Positions 16,187 through 25,852 of a stretch of DNA of 64,000 bases are shown piece after piece. The notes below the pieces were generated by a model. The model did no database searches. It was not told where the DNA came from and was given only the letters and a program-made list of their open reading frames with translations. Every line of letters begins with the position of its first letter. Position 1 is the first letter of the stretch. The DNA lies in assembly GCF_023093535.1 (NCBI RefSeq), contig NZ_CP095757.1, forward strand, positions 2,232,001 through 2,296,000, written 5' to 3'. The stretch is from Halovivax limisalsi. GTDB lineage: Archaea > Halobacteriota > Halobacteria > Halobacteriales > Natrialbaceae. The position numbers were made by a program, and so were the translations under genes.

Positions 16187-18039
16187 CGGCGGGCCACCTC
16201 CGGGTCGGTTTCCGTCACGATGGGGTTGGTCACGTCCGTGTACACCGACTGGTTCTCCAGTTCCCCGACCAGTTCGTCCATGTCGTGAAATCGTGTGAGG
16301 AGGTTCGCCTTGCACGGCAGGGTCTCCGCCTCGAGGAGCCCGTCGAGAAGGGACGACCACTCGCTGTCGTACCTCCGGCAGTATTCCAGTTCCTCGCGCA
16401 GGAGTTCGAGCAGGTCGCGCTCGTCGACCAGACGCGCCGTCCCGAAGGCGTTGATGACGCCGAACGCGTTGTTCAGCACGACGTAGTACCGGAGTCGTTC
16501 GTCGGAGATCCGGTCGGGAACGATGTTTTCGCCGCGCTCGCCCAGGCCCGGTACTCGCTCGTCGTGTGCGTCGTACTGCGACTCGGGGAGGTAAAAGCCC
16601 TGATTATCACGGTAGTAGAACGTGTCGGGGTATCCCTCCGCGAGGGTCAGGACGCTGTTCTGCTGGTGGGCCTCGACGCCGAGTCCCCGTTCGAGGAACA
16701 GCCACATGAACGGCCGGAGCGAGATTTCGAGGTACCGGCGGAACCAGTCCTCGCTGACGGCCGCCGCTGACCGGCCCTCGCGCTCGGCGATGGTCTCGAT
16801 TATCTCGCCGAGTCGAGAGCCGTCACCGGAGAGTTTGTCCTGACAGAGGCCGACGACCGGCGTGGCGTTGGTCCCCGCCTCGCCCCGGAAGACGTTTTCG
16901 CGCAGAACGACTTCGAAGCCGGATTCCTCGCCCTCGCCGATATCGAGCGTGAGGCCGGCCGGGTCGCGCACGATATCGAAGTCCGGGAACCTCGATTCGA
17001 GTTCCTCGCCGAGGTCGGTGTTCAGCAGTTCGGTGATGCCGACCGCACGGTCGAGTTCAGGGCGTTTGTTCGTCCGCCTGGAGTTGGTGATCTTCACGTT
17101 CAGCGACCCCTTGACCATGAAGGGGGCGTCGGGCGCGTACAGCGTCCGTACCGAGGTGGTCGGGTAGAACTCGCGGCCGACCCGTCCGAGCGATTCGAGG
17201 CCGTCTCCCAGTTGCGCCCGTACGTGGTCCTGTTCGAGGAGGTAGTCGGCCTGCCACGGGTGAACGGGGATCAGCACGTCGTCGCTCTCGACGTGAGTCT
17301 CGACGAACGAGTCGGCGACGGTGGGGTCCTCGCGGAGCGCGGACTTCACCCACTCGCCGGCGGATTCGGCGTCGCCGGTATCGATCGTGACCGTCCCGTC
17401 CAGCGCCGCGTCCTGCCAGACGAGGTCGGGATCGGCCCGGACGTAGTGGAGCGAGAACGAGCCTTCCATCTCGGGCGCGTAGGTCGGCGATTCGTGGGGC
17501 GCGATGCCCTGTCGGCTCTTTGGAGTCGGGTGCAGGAGGTGGCCGAAGACGAGCGACTGCTCGGCGTCCCGGAACGTCGTGTCGAAGCCGTAGAGCTGGT
17601 CGGTGTCGTCGCGTCGGGCCTCGACGAACCGGGCGACGTTCTTGCAGCTCTTGATGACCCGCAAGAGGAGTTCGTCGCGGTTCCCGGTTTCGTCCCCGGC
17701 GGTGGCGAGTTCCTTCGTCACCAGGGAGGCCAACGTCACGTAGTCGAGCTCCAGCGTCTCGTCGCCGGTCTCGTACCGGGCCGGCAGCTCGAACAGGTGG
17801 CGACCGGTCGGCGACGGGTAGCGAATCGGGGCGTAGACGGTCGTCGACTGCTCGGGCAGGGGGATCCGGGCCACCTCGTCTTGATCGTGGGTCGGTACCG
17901 GGACCTCGTCGGCGTCGACGACATCGTAATCGCCCGTCTCTCGCAGGTAGCAGTTGAGGAACGCGTGGAGGGTCGCGTCCGCTGCCCGCTCTGCCGGGTC
18001 GATCTCGTCCTCCGCGCCCCGTTCGCCAGCGATGCTCAT
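16183..18039 (-). CDS. NIS siderophore synthetase, IucA/RhbC-like
   Basis: 618 residues from MSIAGERG, the ATG overlapping the decarboxylase stop (ATGA). NIS motifs are canonical: LLHPTPKSRQGI, VLIPVHPWQADYLL, YPTTSVRTLY, MVKGSLNVKITNSRRTNKR, GVEAHQQNSVL, and the FerR-like C-terminal region with CKANLLTRFHD. It would make the first citrate amide with N-acetyl-N-hydroxy-diaminopropane; the second NIS enzyme at 4599-6419 would finish the molecule. Third gene of the five-gene operon. Confidence 0.93.
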   Translation of the reverse strand: MSIAGERGAEDEIDPAERAADATLHAFLNCYLRETGDYDVVDADEVPVPTHDQDEVARIPLPEQSTTVYAPIRYPSPTGRHLFELPARYETGDETLELDYVTLASLVTKELATAGDETGNRDELLLRVIKSCKNVARFVEARRDDTDQLYGFDTTFRDAEQSLVFGHLLHPTPKSRQGIAPHESPTYAPEMEGSFSLHYVRADPDLVWQDAALDGTVTIDTGDAESAGEWVKSALREDPTVADSFVETHVESDDVLIPVHPWQADYLLEQDHVRAQLGDGLESLGRVGREFYPTTSVRTLYAPDAPFMVKGSLNVKITNSRRTNKRPELDRAVGITELLNTDLGEELESRFPDFDIVRDPAGLTLDIGEGEESGFEVVLRENVFRGEAGTNATPVVGLCQDKLSGDGSRLGEIIETIAEREGRSAAAVSEDWFRRYLEISLRPFMWLFLERGLGVEAHQQNSVLTLAEGYPDTFYYRDNQGFYLPESQYDAHDERVPGLGERGENIVPDRISDERLRYYVVLNNAFGVINAFGTARLVDERDLLELLREELEYCRRYDSEWSSLLDGLLEAETLPCKANLLTRFHDMDELVGELENQSVYTDVTNPIVTETDPEVARR

Positions 18040-19523
18040 ACCGCCACCCCCGGATCGTCTGCGACCGCGGACCCGCAACTTCTGATCGCGTCGAGCATCC
18101 GGGCGACGTCGTCGCACGTCGCGGTCGGGTTCAACAGCGTGAACTTCAGGCTGGTCACGCCGTCGACGTCCGTCCGGGCCACCACGGCACGACCGTCGCG
18201 GAGGAGTTCCCGCCGGACGGCGGCGTTCAGCTCGCTCACCGCGTCGTCGTCCATTCCGTTCCGGGGACGATAGCGAAAGACGACGGCGTTCAACGTCGGA
18301 TCGCACAGCAGTTCGAAGTCCTCGGCGGCCTCGAGGAGCGACGCCGCCTCGTCGGCGAGTTCGAGGGTCCGGTCGACGAGCGTCGCCAGACCCCGCCGTC
18401 CGAGCGCGCGGAACGCAACGTAGGGCTTCAGGGCGTCGAAGCGGCGAGTCGTCTGGACGGATTTCGCCACGAGGTTCGGGACGCCGACGTCGTCGTGTGC
18501 CTCGGGATTGAGGTAGGCTGCGTTGCGCGCCATCCGCTCGAAGTCGCCGCCGTCACGGAGCAGGAACGCGCCGCAACTGATCGGTTGGTAGAACAGCTTG
18601 TGGAAATCGACGGCGACGGAGTCGGCCCGCTCGATACCGTCTAGGCGGTGGCCGTAATCGTCGCTCACCGCGAGGGCGCCGCCGTAGGCCGCGTCGACGT
18701 GGACCCAGAGGTCGTGTTTGACACCCCGATCCGCGAGGGCCGCGAGCGGATCGATGCTGCCGAAGTCGGTGGTCCCCGCGGTGGCGATCAGCGCGAACGG
18801 TTCTTCGTCCCGGGTTTCGAGTTCCGCCAGCGTCGCGTCGAGCGCGTCCGGGTCCATCCGACGGTCGTCGTCGGTCGGTACGGTGACCACGGCCTCGTCT
18901 CCGAGGCCGAGGTGGTGCGCGGACTGTTTCCCGGTGAAGTGGGCCTGTTCCGAGCAGAGAATACGAAGCGAGTCGGCCGCCGACGGGAGACCAGCGGCCC
19001 GCACGTTCCGTCCGTAGTGGCGATCGCAGTAGCGATCCCGAGCGAGCAGCAGGGCCTGGAAGTTCGACTGCGTCCCGCCGCTCGTGAAGACCCCGTCCGC
19101 GTCCGCGGGGAACCCGAAAAGATCACAGAGCGCATCGACGACCCGCTCCTCGAGCACCGTCGCCGCGGGCGCCTGATCGAAAGAGTCGAGCGATTGGTTC
19201 GCCGCGGTGAGGAGCGTCTCGGCGACCAGCCCCGGGATCATCGGCGGACAGTGAAGGTGGGCTGCACACCGGGGGTTCGACGGGTGGACGGAGTGTTCGA
19301 GCACGCGTTCGGTTACCTCGTCGACCGTCTGGACGAGGCCCTGTCCATCTTCGGGAACGACGGGGTCGTCGAACCGCGCGGCGAGCGCGTCCGGCGGCGT
19401 TCCCGAGTAGGGGTCGCCGCCGTCATCGAACGCGGCGAGTACGGCCTCCACCGCGCACCCCATCGCCTCGCGGTATCGAGCACCACTACGGTCGGACCCC
19501 AGGAACAGTTCGTCGGCGTTCAT
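18036..19523 (-). CDS. L-2,4-diaminobutyrate decarboxylase (RhbB-like)
   Basis: 495 residues, PLP-dependent group II decarboxylase. Visible: HPSNPRCAAHLHCPPMIPGLVAETLLTAANQSLDSFDQAPAAT, VFTSGGTQSNFQALLLARD, ATAGTTDFGSIDPL, WVHVDAAYGG and the PLP-lysine motif SVAVDFHKLFYQP. Produces 1,3-diaminopropane from L-2,4-diaminobutyrate, the backbone of schizokinen-type siderophores. The start MNADELFLGS overlaps the aminotransferase stop by 4 bp. Other group II decarboxylases look alike, but the context is decisive. Confidence 0.92.
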   Translation of the reverse strand: MNADELFLGSDRSGARYREAMGCAVEAVLAAFDDGGDPYSGTPPDALAARFDDPVVPEDGQGLVQTVDEVTERVLEHSVHPSNPRCAAHLHCPPMIPGLVAETLLTAANQSLDSFDQAPAATVLEERVVDALCDLFGFPADADGVFTSGGTQSNFQALLLARDRYCDRHYGRNVRAAGLPSAADSLRILCSEQAHFTGKQSAHHLGLGDEAVVTVPTDDDRRMDPDALDATLAELETRDEEPFALIATAGTTDFGSIDPLAALADRGVKHDLWVHVDAAYGGALAVSDDYGHRLDGIERADSVAVDFHKLFYQPISCGAFLLRDGGDFERMARNAAYLNPEAHDDVGVPNLVAKSVQTTRRFDALKPYVAFRALGRRGLATLVDRTLELADEAASLLEAAEDFELLCDPTLNAVVFRYRPRNGMDDDAVSELNAAVRRELLRDGRAVVARTDVDGVTSLKFTLLNPTATCDDVARMLDAIRSCGSAVADDPGVAV

Positions 19524-20893
19524 GCGGACACCTCCCGCGCCCGGTTGGGTCCGTTCACGACGGCCGAAACGGATTCGTCGAAGATCGTCGCGATGTCGTC
19601 CGCTTGCTCCGTCGAGATGATCAACGGCGGAAGGAATCGCACGGTTGCGCTCGCCCGGCCGCCCCGTTCGACGACGAGTCCGCGGTCGAAGCACTCGGCC
19701 TGGACGGCCTTCGCGAGGTCGCCGTCCGGTGCGTACGGGCCCGCACCGCGCCAGTCGGCGGCTGTGTCGACGAACTCGACGCCGAGCAGCAGGCCGCGCC
19801 CGCGAACGTCGCCGATACAATCGAACCGGTCGGCGACGGCTTCGAGACGGTCGCGCAGGTGCGCACCGACGTCGGCGGCGCGGTCGTCGAGGTCGTTCTC
19901 GAGCACGTACTCGATCGTCGCTTCGCCGGCGGCCATCGCGAGCTGATTTCCCCGGAAGGTACCGGCGTGTGCGCCCGGTTCCCAGACGTCGAGCGACTCG
20001 TCGTAGACGACGACCGCGAGCGGAAGCCCGCCCCCGATGGCCTTCGAGAGGGTGACCACGTCGGGCGTGATTCCGGCGTGTTCGAAGGCGTACAGCTCAC
20101 CCGTGCGGCCCAGGCCCGCCTGGATCTCGTCCAGAATCAACGGAATATCGCGCTCGCGAGTGATGCGTCGGATCTCTCGGAGCCACTCGTCCGGTGGCGC
20201 CACCGCGCCCGCTTCGCCCTGCACCGGTTCGAGGATCATCCCGGCGGGCTCGGTGATACCGCTCTCGGGATCGTCGAGGAGGTTTTCGACGTATCGGCTG
20301 GCGAGTCGGTGGCCCTCCTCGCCGCCGACGTCGAAGGGACAGCGGTAGTCGTCGGGATACGGAAGGTGGTGGACGTCGCTCATCAGCCCGGAAATGGGTT
20401 CCTTGGCGTCGGTGTCACCCATCAGACTGAGTGCGCCGTTCGTCATTCCGTGGTAGGCGCCGTGAAACCCCAACACGCTCCGGTTCCCCGTCGCCGTCTT
20501 GACGAGCTTCAGGGCCGCTTCGACGGCGTCTGTCCCTGCCGGGCTACAGAACTGGATTTTGGCGGAGTCGGAAAAGTTAGACGGGAGACTGTCGTACAGC
20601 GAGTCGACGAAGCGTTCCTTCGCGGGCGTGGTGATGTCGAGGGTGTGCAGCGGTCGGTCGGCGTCGAGGACGCGCTCCATGGCTTCGACGACGTTCGGAT
20701 GATTGTGTCCGAGAGCGAGCGTACCGGCCCCGGTCAGGCAGTCGTAGTACTCGTTGCCGTCCATGTCGGTCACGGTCGGGCCCTGTGCCTCCCGGATGGC
20801 AAACGGGAGGTGTCGGGGATACGTTCGCGCGTTTGATTCGCGCTCGGTTTGCTGCGCGAGGATGCTGCCGTTTCCTCGATCGAGGTAGTTCAC
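19520..20893 (-). CDS. Diaminobutyrate-2-oxoglutarate aminotransferase (RhbA-like)
   Basis: 457 residues from a GTG at 20893, preceded at 8 bp by GGAGGTG and overlapping a 24-codon leader ORF. Class III PLP aminotransferase: DCLTGAGTLALGHNHPNVVEAM, FCSPAGTDAVEAALKLVKTATG, GFHGAYHGMTNGALS, LILDEIQAGLGRTGELYAFEHAGITPDVVTLSKAIGGGLPLAVVVY (PLP Lys in LSKAIGGG). Makes L-2,4-diaminobutyrate from aspartate semialdehyde and glutamate. First gene of the operon, behind two iron boxes. Confidence 0.93.
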   Translation of the reverse strand: MNYLDRGNGSILAQQTERESNARTYPRHLPFAIREAQGPTVTDMDGNEYYDCLTGAGTLALGHNHPNVVEAMERVLDADRPLHTLDITTPAKERFVDSLYDSLPSNFSDSAKIQFCSPAGTDAVEAALKLVKTATGNRSVLGFHGAYHGMTNGALSLMGDTDAKEPISGLMSDVHHLPYPDDYRCPFDVGGEEGHRLASRYVENLLDDPESGITEPAGMILEPVQGEAGAVAPPDEWLREIRRITRERDIPLILDEIQAGLGRTGELYAFEHAGITPDVVTLSKAIGGGLPLAVVVYDESLDVWEPGAHAGTFRGNQLAMAAGEATIEYVLENDLDDRAADVGAHLRDRLEAVADRFDCIGDVRGRGLLLGVEFVDTAADWRGAGPYAPDGDLAKAVQAECFDRGLVVERGGRASATVRFLPPLIISTEQADDIATIFDESVSAVVNGPNRAREVSA

Positions 20894-20964
20894 GAGCGAG
20901 CACCTCCGTCGGTCGCTTTTTCTGCCACCCGATGCCGATGGTTTTGCCGCCAACTTCGGCGCAT
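20890..20964 (-). CDS. 24-codon leader ORF upstream of the siderophore operon
   Basis: ATG at 20964 is about 29 bp from the centre of the TTTACA element (20996-20991), close to leaderless spacing. The basic peptide begins MRRSWRQNHRHRVAEK and its TGA overlaps the GTG start of the aminotransferase (GTGA). No domain; supported only by position and coupling, like the uORFs before the other NIS synthetase. Confidence 0.35.
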   Translation of the reverse strand: MRRSWRQNHRHRVAEKATDGGARS

Positions 20965-20970
20965 ACAGAT

Positions 20971-20986
20971 TTTAGGCAGACCTAAA
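20971..20986. promoter_or_regulatory. Iron box 6 (siderophore operon, downstream of TATA)
   Basis: TTTAGG-CAGA-CCTAAA, between the minus-strand TATA element (TTTACA, 20996-20991) and the predicted transcription start near 20965. Confidence 0.87.
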
Positions 20987-21005
20987 CCAATGTAAAGGTT
21001 CCGGA

Positions 21006-21023
21006 TTTTAGGTGGCCCTAAAA
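21006..21023. promoter_or_regulatory. Iron box 7 (siderophore operon, upstream of TATA)
   Basis: TTTTAGG-TGGC-CCTAAAA, 36 bp centre to centre from box 6. The two operators flank the TATA element of the biosynthetic operon, the only promoter here with a second box on the upstream side, suggesting tighter repression. No plus-strand gene start lies at a matching distance. Confidence 0.85.
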
Positions 21024-21416
21024 CATTGTCCGTCGCCGAGACGGGGGACGTCTGGCCGACGACCGAACCGACGATCCGTCCGACTCACGATGGTGCGTCG
21101 AATCCGATCGGAGAGTAGTCGTCGAAGCAACTCCAGCCGCCGAGCGCGTTTCGGAGAAGGCGGCAGGTGGTGTGACAACCGTCGACGGGACGGCAAACTG
21201 GGCGATCCGATCGGCCGAGAACCACCGGAAAAGGGTTCCGCCCGCCGACTCCGAGTTACGATCTCGGCAGTGAGCCCGACGATGGTGGAACCCGACGGGA
21301 CCGGCCCTCAACTGGTTCCGTTTCGGGCCGGTCGCCCGGTGCCGCCGTTCCCCATCGTGATTCCCGCTCTAATACACTGAGACCGGAAAGATTTAATAAA
21401 ATGCTTGTGAAATAAG
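21024..21416. other. Intergenic, no gene seen
   Basis: About 390 bp between iron box 7 and the next gene. Only short ORFs with arginine-rich composition occur. The right end becomes AT-rich (GATTTAATAAAAT near 21390-21402) and carries the likely TATA element for the gene at 21417. Confidence 0.5.
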
Positions 21417-22583
21417 ATGCGAAGAGGAATGGACGGGGAGGCAGGGGACAACGCGGTCGCGGCGGCAGTTCCGAACGGTAGCTCCGGGTCCGAGAACGAA
21501 ACCGAGGGCCGGACCGACCACGATTCGAGCGATTCAGCACCGTCCATTCCGCCGGGGATGGAGAGTCGGTCGATCGCATCGACCGACGCCGTCGAGGACC
21601 GAACGGCCGCGGAGATGTTCGCTGACCTCAAGGCGGCTGCGGGGACGGTCGATGCCGACGCCGTCCTCGACGAGACGAACCCGAACGAGTTGATCGATCG
21701 CGCGAACGACCCCCCGATGGAGACCGAGGCGTCGACCGACCTGTTCGACGAAGCGGCTTTCGAAGCCAACATCATTCCCGATCGTGAACCAGACGGCGAG
21801 TTTCTCTGGATCGATCCCGGGGAGTCGATGCCCGCGCATAGTGAATCCCGTACCGACCCGACTGGTGACGCGGCGAACGATTCCGTCGATGACGGAGCGA
21901 CGTCGGAGTCGACGACCGAGAGCGACGAGGCGAGCTGGACCGGGCTCTCGGGGCAGCCCTCGGCCGACCGACTCGAGAACGATCACGTCGAATCGACCGT
22001 GGCCTCGCTTTCGACGACTGTGGCCGCGACCGCTTCCGGTGACGGTTCGACCGGGGCTGACGCCGACGGATCGATCGGCGCGGGAGACCGGCCGGCGGAA
22101 ACGAGTGCGAACTGGCTCGAGGCGAACGAACCGGACGTCTCCGGCGTCCGCACCGAGTCCACGTCGGCTGCAACTCGTTCGAAGCAGGCGTCCGACACGA
22201 CCGATTCGACAGCGTCGCTCCCCCGGTCGGTCGTCACCGACGAGTTCGATTCCGTCTCCGCGCCCGGAAGCGGACGCGTTCCGACGCGGAGCGATCCGCC
22301 TGAACGCGACGGCGTGTCGACCAGCAGCGGCGTGCACTCGTCGACGCGCGATCGACGCCGGGGATCACGTTCACGGTCGGACGGGTCCCCCGATCCGACC
22401 GGCGGAACGTCGGCGGCCGACTCGACGGAGTCGAACGCACCCGACGAACCGGACGCGAGCGAGGTTCGGACGACGGTCGTCTCGTTCGACCGCCACCGGC
22501 AGCAGGAGCCGGACTCGACGGGCCGGATGGCGGGTCTTCGTCAACTTCTCGGTCGATTTCGGAACTCGAACGATCTCGGATAG
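21417..22583 (+). CDS. Disordered acidic haloarchaeal protein
   Basis: 388 residues, almost all low-complexity Asp/Glu/Ser/Thr sequence without signal peptide or membrane helix. The only folded-looking stretch is near residues 60-145: RTAAEMFADLKAAAGTVDADAVLDETNPNELIDRAN, and GEFLWIDPGES. The C-terminus (RMAGLRQLLGRFRNSNDLG) is a basic amphipathic helix. An AT-rich TATA element (TTTAATAA) about 20 bp upstream supports transcription; an internal ATG at 21429 is an alternative start. Function unknown; probably a haloarchaeal-specific interaction scaffold. Confidence 0.68.
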   Translation: MRRGMDGEAGDNAVAAAVPNGSSGSENETEGRTDHDSSDSAPSIPPGMESRSIASTDAVEDRTAAEMFADLKAAAGTVDADAVLDETNPNELIDRANDPPMETEASTDLFDEAAFEANIIPDREPDGEFLWIDPGESMPAHSESRTDPTGDAANDSVDDGATSESTTESDEASWTGLSGQPSADRLENDHVESTVASLSTTVAATASGDGSTGADADGSIGAGDRPAETSANWLEANEPDVSGVRTESTSAATRSKQASDTTDSTASLPRSVVTDEFDSVSAPGSGRVPTRSDPPERDGVSTSSGVHSSTRDRRRGSRSRSDGSPDPTGGTSAADSTESNAPDEPDASEVRTTVVSFDRHRQQEPDSTGRMAGLRQLLGRFRNSNDLG

Positions 22584-22648
22584 GGGATTCGGGCCGGCGT
22601 GGAGATCAAAAACAGTTCGCGACCGATCCGAGATCGCCGACGGGCCGA

Positions 22649-23518
22649 TCAGAAGAGTGCTTCGACCGCGTCGGCGACTTCCTCGGGCGTGTTACCGACG
22701 GTGACGCCTGCATTGGTGAGCGCGTCGATCTTGCTCTCTGCGGTGCCGGTTCCGGAGCCGGAGACGATGGCGCCGGCGTGGCCCATCCGCTTGCCCGGGG
22801 GCGCCGTGCGGCCGGCGATGAAGCCCACGACCGGCGTGTCGACGTGTTCTGCGATGTAGCGGGCGGCTTCCTCCTCGTCCTCGCCGCCGATCTCGCCGCA
22901 CATGACGATCGCCTCCGTCTCGGGATCGTCCTCGAACGCCGAGAGCGCGTCGACGAAGTCCGTGCCGATGATCGGGTCGCCGCCGATCCCGATGGCGGTC
23001 GTCTGGCCGATGCCGCGGCTCGTCAGGTTGTCCACGACCTGGTAGGTGAGCGTCCCCGATCGCGAGACGAGGCCGACGTCACCCTCGGCGAAGATGTTGC
23101 CGGGGAGGATGCCGAGCTTGGCCTCGCCGGGCGTGATGATGCCGGGACAGTTGGGGCCGATGAGTCGGGTGTCGGTCTCGGAGAGGCGCTTGTTCACGCG
23201 AGCCATGTCCTGGGTCGGGATGCCTTCGGTGATCGCGACCGCCAGGTCGAGTTCCGTATCGAGCGCCTCGAAGATGGCGTCGCCCGCGAACGCGGGCGGG
23301 ACGAAGATGACCGAGGCGTCGGCGTCCTCGGCGCGAACGGCCTCGTCGACCGTGTCGTAGACCGGCACGCCGTGGACCTCCTGGCCGCCCTTGCCGGGGA
23401 CGGCGCCGGCGACCACGTTGGTGCCGTACTCGATCATCTGCCCGGCGTGGAACTTCCCCTCGCCGCCGGTGATGCCCTGGACCACGACGCGCGTGTCGTC
23501 GTCGACGAGGACGCTCAT
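22649..23518 (-). CDS. sucD: Succinyl-CoA ligase, alpha subunit
   Basis: 289 residues. Forms succinate and NTP from succinyl-CoA in the citric acid cycle with the beta subunit encoded just upstream. CoA-binding Rossmann opening [37 protein letters not shown], then [22 protein letters not shown] and the phosphohistidine loop [19 protein letters not shown]. The ATG overlaps the sucC stop by 4 bp. Confidence 0.96.
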   Translation of the reverse strand: MSVLVDDDTRVVVQGITGGEGKFHAGQMIEYGTNVVAGAVPGKGGQEVHGVPVYDTVDEAVRAEDADASVIFVPPAFAGDAIFEALDTELDLAVAITEGIPTQDMARVNKRLSETDTRLIGPNCPGIITPGEAKLGILPGNIFAEGDVGLVSRSGTLTYQVVDNLTSRGIGQTTAIGIGGDPIIGTDFVDALSAFEDDPETEAIVMCGEIGGEDEEEAARYIAEHVDTPVVGFIAGRTAPPGKRMGHAGAIVSGSGTGTAESKIDALTNAGVTVGNTPEEVADAVEALF

Positions 23519-24663
23519 GCCTCCACCTCCTCGGCGTACTCGACCGAGCGCTGGACGGCGTCTTCGAGCGTCTGTTCGACCGTCACGAGTTCCTCGTTGA
23601 GTATGTCCATGCCTTCCTCCCAGTTGGTCCCCGCGAGGCGGACGACGACCGGCTTCGGTATCTCGTCGAACTGCTCGAGCGCCTCGTTGATCCCCTTCGC
23701 GACCTCGTCGCCGCGGGTGATGCCGCCGAAGATGTTGAAGACGACGCTGTCGACGTTGTCGTCGGAGAACACCATGTCCAGCGCGTTGGCGATCCGCTCG
23801 GCCTTCGCGCCCCCGCCGACGTCGAGGAAGTTCGCCGGCGAGCCGCCGTAGTAATCGACCAGGTCGAGCGTCGTCATCACGAGGCCGGCGCCGTTGCCGA
23901 TGATGCCGACGTTGCCGTCGAGGCGGACGTAGTCGAAGCCGTACGCTTCGGCTTTGGCTTCGAGATCGTCCCCGCTGGCCGCCTCTTCGCCCATCTCCAC
24001 GATCTCGGGCTGGCGAAAGAGGGCGTCCTCGTCGATGTTCATGACCGCGTCGGCGGCGACGACCTCGTCGTCGGCGGTCACCATCAGCGGGTTGATCTCG
24101 GCGTCCGCGCCGTCCTTCGCGTCCCAGAGGTCGTACAGCGTCGAGAGCACGGAGGCGACGTCGGTCGCGACGGCGCGGTCGACGCCGGCGTCGAAGACGG
24201 CCTTCCGGGCCTGGTAAGGGTGCATCCCGAAGGATGGGTCGACGTGTTCGCGGGCGATCGCGTCGGGATCCTCCGCGGCGACCTCCTCGATGTTGACGCC
24301 GCCCTTCGTCGAGACCATCGCGACGGGCTTGCCCTCGCCGCGATCCATCGTGACCCCGACGTAGAGCTCGTTCGCGAAGTCGACCGCTTCCTCGACGAGC
24401 ACCCGCTCGACGCGGATGCCCTTGAGATCCATTCCGAGGATGCGTTCGGCCGCCTCGCGAGCCTGCTCGTCGGTCTCGACGAGTTCGATGCCGCCGGCCT
24501 TGCCGCGGCCACCGACCTGTACCTGCGCCTTGATCGCCACCGGGTAGCCGATCTCGTCGGCGGCCGCGACCACGCCGTCGACGTCCGAGGCCAGCTGCGA
24601 GTCCGGCGTCGGAATCCCCGCATCGGCGAACACCTGCTTCGCCTGATACTCGTGGAGCTTCAT
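23515..24663 (-). CDS. sucC: Succinyl-CoA ligase, beta subunit
   Basis: 382 residues, ATP-grasp fold. Opens [31 protein letters not shown], with [20 protein letters not shown], the metal and nucleotide site [26 protein letters not shown], and [14 protein letters not shown] plus [18 protein letters not shown]. First gene of a two-gene sucCD operon, coupled by ATGA to sucD. Confidence 0.96.
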   Translation of the reverse strand: MKLHEYQAKQVFADAGIPTPDSQLASDVDGVVAAADEIGYPVAIKAQVQVGGRGKAGGIELVETDEQAREAAERILGMDLKGIRVERVLVEEAVDFANELYVGVTMDRGEGKPVAMVSTKGGVNIEEVAAEDPDAIAREHVDPSFGMHPYQARKAVFDAGVDRAVATDVASVLSTLYDLWDAKDGADAEINPLMVTADDEVVAADAVMNIDEDALFRQPEIVEMGEEAASGDDLEAKAEAYGFDYVRLDGNVGIIGNGAGLVMTTLDLVDYYGGSPANFLDVGGGAKAERIANALDMVFSDDNVDSVVFNIFGGITRGDEVAKGINEALEQFDEIPKPVVVRLAGTNWEEGMDILNEELVTVEQTLEDAVQRSVEYAEEVEA

Positions 24664-24864
24664 TTGTACTCACCGGTGGTTCGCCCATCCGCGAGTTAGT
24701 ACTGTCGAAAGCCCGCGCGCCGACGGGCGCGATAGCGCGTCTTCCGTGCCGGTATGGGAGAGACTCGCCGGTTTCGTGACGTCGGTCGCCCACTCGTACC
24801 AACCACTTCGTTCGAGCGGTTCCACACCTTGAAACGGGTGGATCGACTACCCACCGCTGAGACG

Positions 24865-25737
24865 ATGAGCGAGTCGCGAGCCTGGTCCGAGGTGGCTCCC
24901 CCCGGTGCGGGGACGAAGGTCGCACTCGCGCTCGTCCACAGCAACGTCTTCATCTCGCTCGCGGCGACCAGCTGGGTTGTGACGACGATCGTCCTGGCGG
25001 ACCTGCCGGTCGATCCGCTTCCGCTCTGTATCGTCTTCGCCGTCACGCTCTTCGTCTACAGCCTCAATCGATTCACCGACATCGACGAGGACGAGTTCAA
25101 CGTCCCCGGGCGGGCGACGTTTACGAAACAGTACGGTCGCGCGACCGTCCTGGTGGGCCTCCTCGGATACTTGCTCGTCGTCGCCGTCGGCATCTATCGG
25201 GACATTCCCCGTGTCGAACTCCTCCTGGCGCCGCTGGTCGTCATCAGCCTCTACTCGATCGTGGGTCTGAAACGCCTCCTGCTGGTCAAAAACCTGCTCG
25301 TCGGCCTCGCCTGGGCCGGCATTCCGCTGGGTGTCGGCGTCTACTACGGGGTCGCGAGGACCACAGAAATCCTCGTCCTCACCGGCTACGTCCTGGCCAT
25401 GTTGACCATCGCGGCGGTGATCTTCGACCTGAAGGACATCGTCGGCGACCGCCGCGAGGGGATCAGGACGATCCCCCGCGTCGTCGGAACGCGGTGGACG
25501 CGACTGGGCTGTGCCGCGGCCACGATCTGCGTGGGGCTCGCCCTCGTCCTCGTCGTCGCGATCGGGCTCGTGGGACCGCGATACCTCGTCCTCCTCGCGC
25601 TCAGCGGCTACGTACTCGCATACTCGCTCCTCGCGGATCCAGACGCAACGCCGCTGTTCTACGGCTTCGTCGTCGACGGCGAACACGTCTTTCTCGCGGC
25701 GATCGTCGTCGCGCTCGAGGCGGGCGGGTTCCTGTAA
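24865..25737 (+). CDS. UbiA-family prenyltransferase
   Basis: 290 residues from [10 protein letters not shown]; a longer in-frame start at 24754 adds 37 residues that look non-coding. Eight to nine hydrophobic segments. The two Asp-rich motifs of the family are present: NRFTDIDED (prenyl diphosphate/Mg site, helix 2) and [21 protein letters not shown] (helix 6). Archaeal members make membrane lipid ethers, menaquinone or bacterioruberin precursors; which substrate applies here cannot be told. Confidence 0.85.
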   Translation: MSESRAWSEVAPPGAGTKVALALVHSNVFISLAATSWVVTTIVLADLPVDPLPLCIVFAVTLFVYSLNRFTDIDEDEFNVPGRATFTKQYGRATVLVGLLGYLLVVAVGIYRDIPRVELLLAPLVVISLYSIVGLKRLLLVKNLLVGLAWAGIPLGVGVYYGVARTTEILVLTGYVLAMLTIAAVIFDLKDIVGDRREGIRTIPRVVGTRWTRLGCAAATICVGLALVLVVAIGLVGPRYLVLLALSGYVLAYSLLADPDATPLFYGFVVDGEHVFLAAIVVALEAGGFL

Positions 25738-25852
25738 CGAGACTCGGCGCTCCACGCTTGCCCCGATCTCCACTCGATTGCCGACGCCTTCCGACGACCC
25801 TGCGGACAATTTTTTCGCAATTATTATAGCATTGAATATATACGTAGGTGGT

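Noticed and set aside
22649-24925. 758-codon ORF spanning sucC and sucD
   Set aside because: It is sucD with an out-of-frame read through sucC; the sucD start at 23518 and the sucC frame are both well supported.
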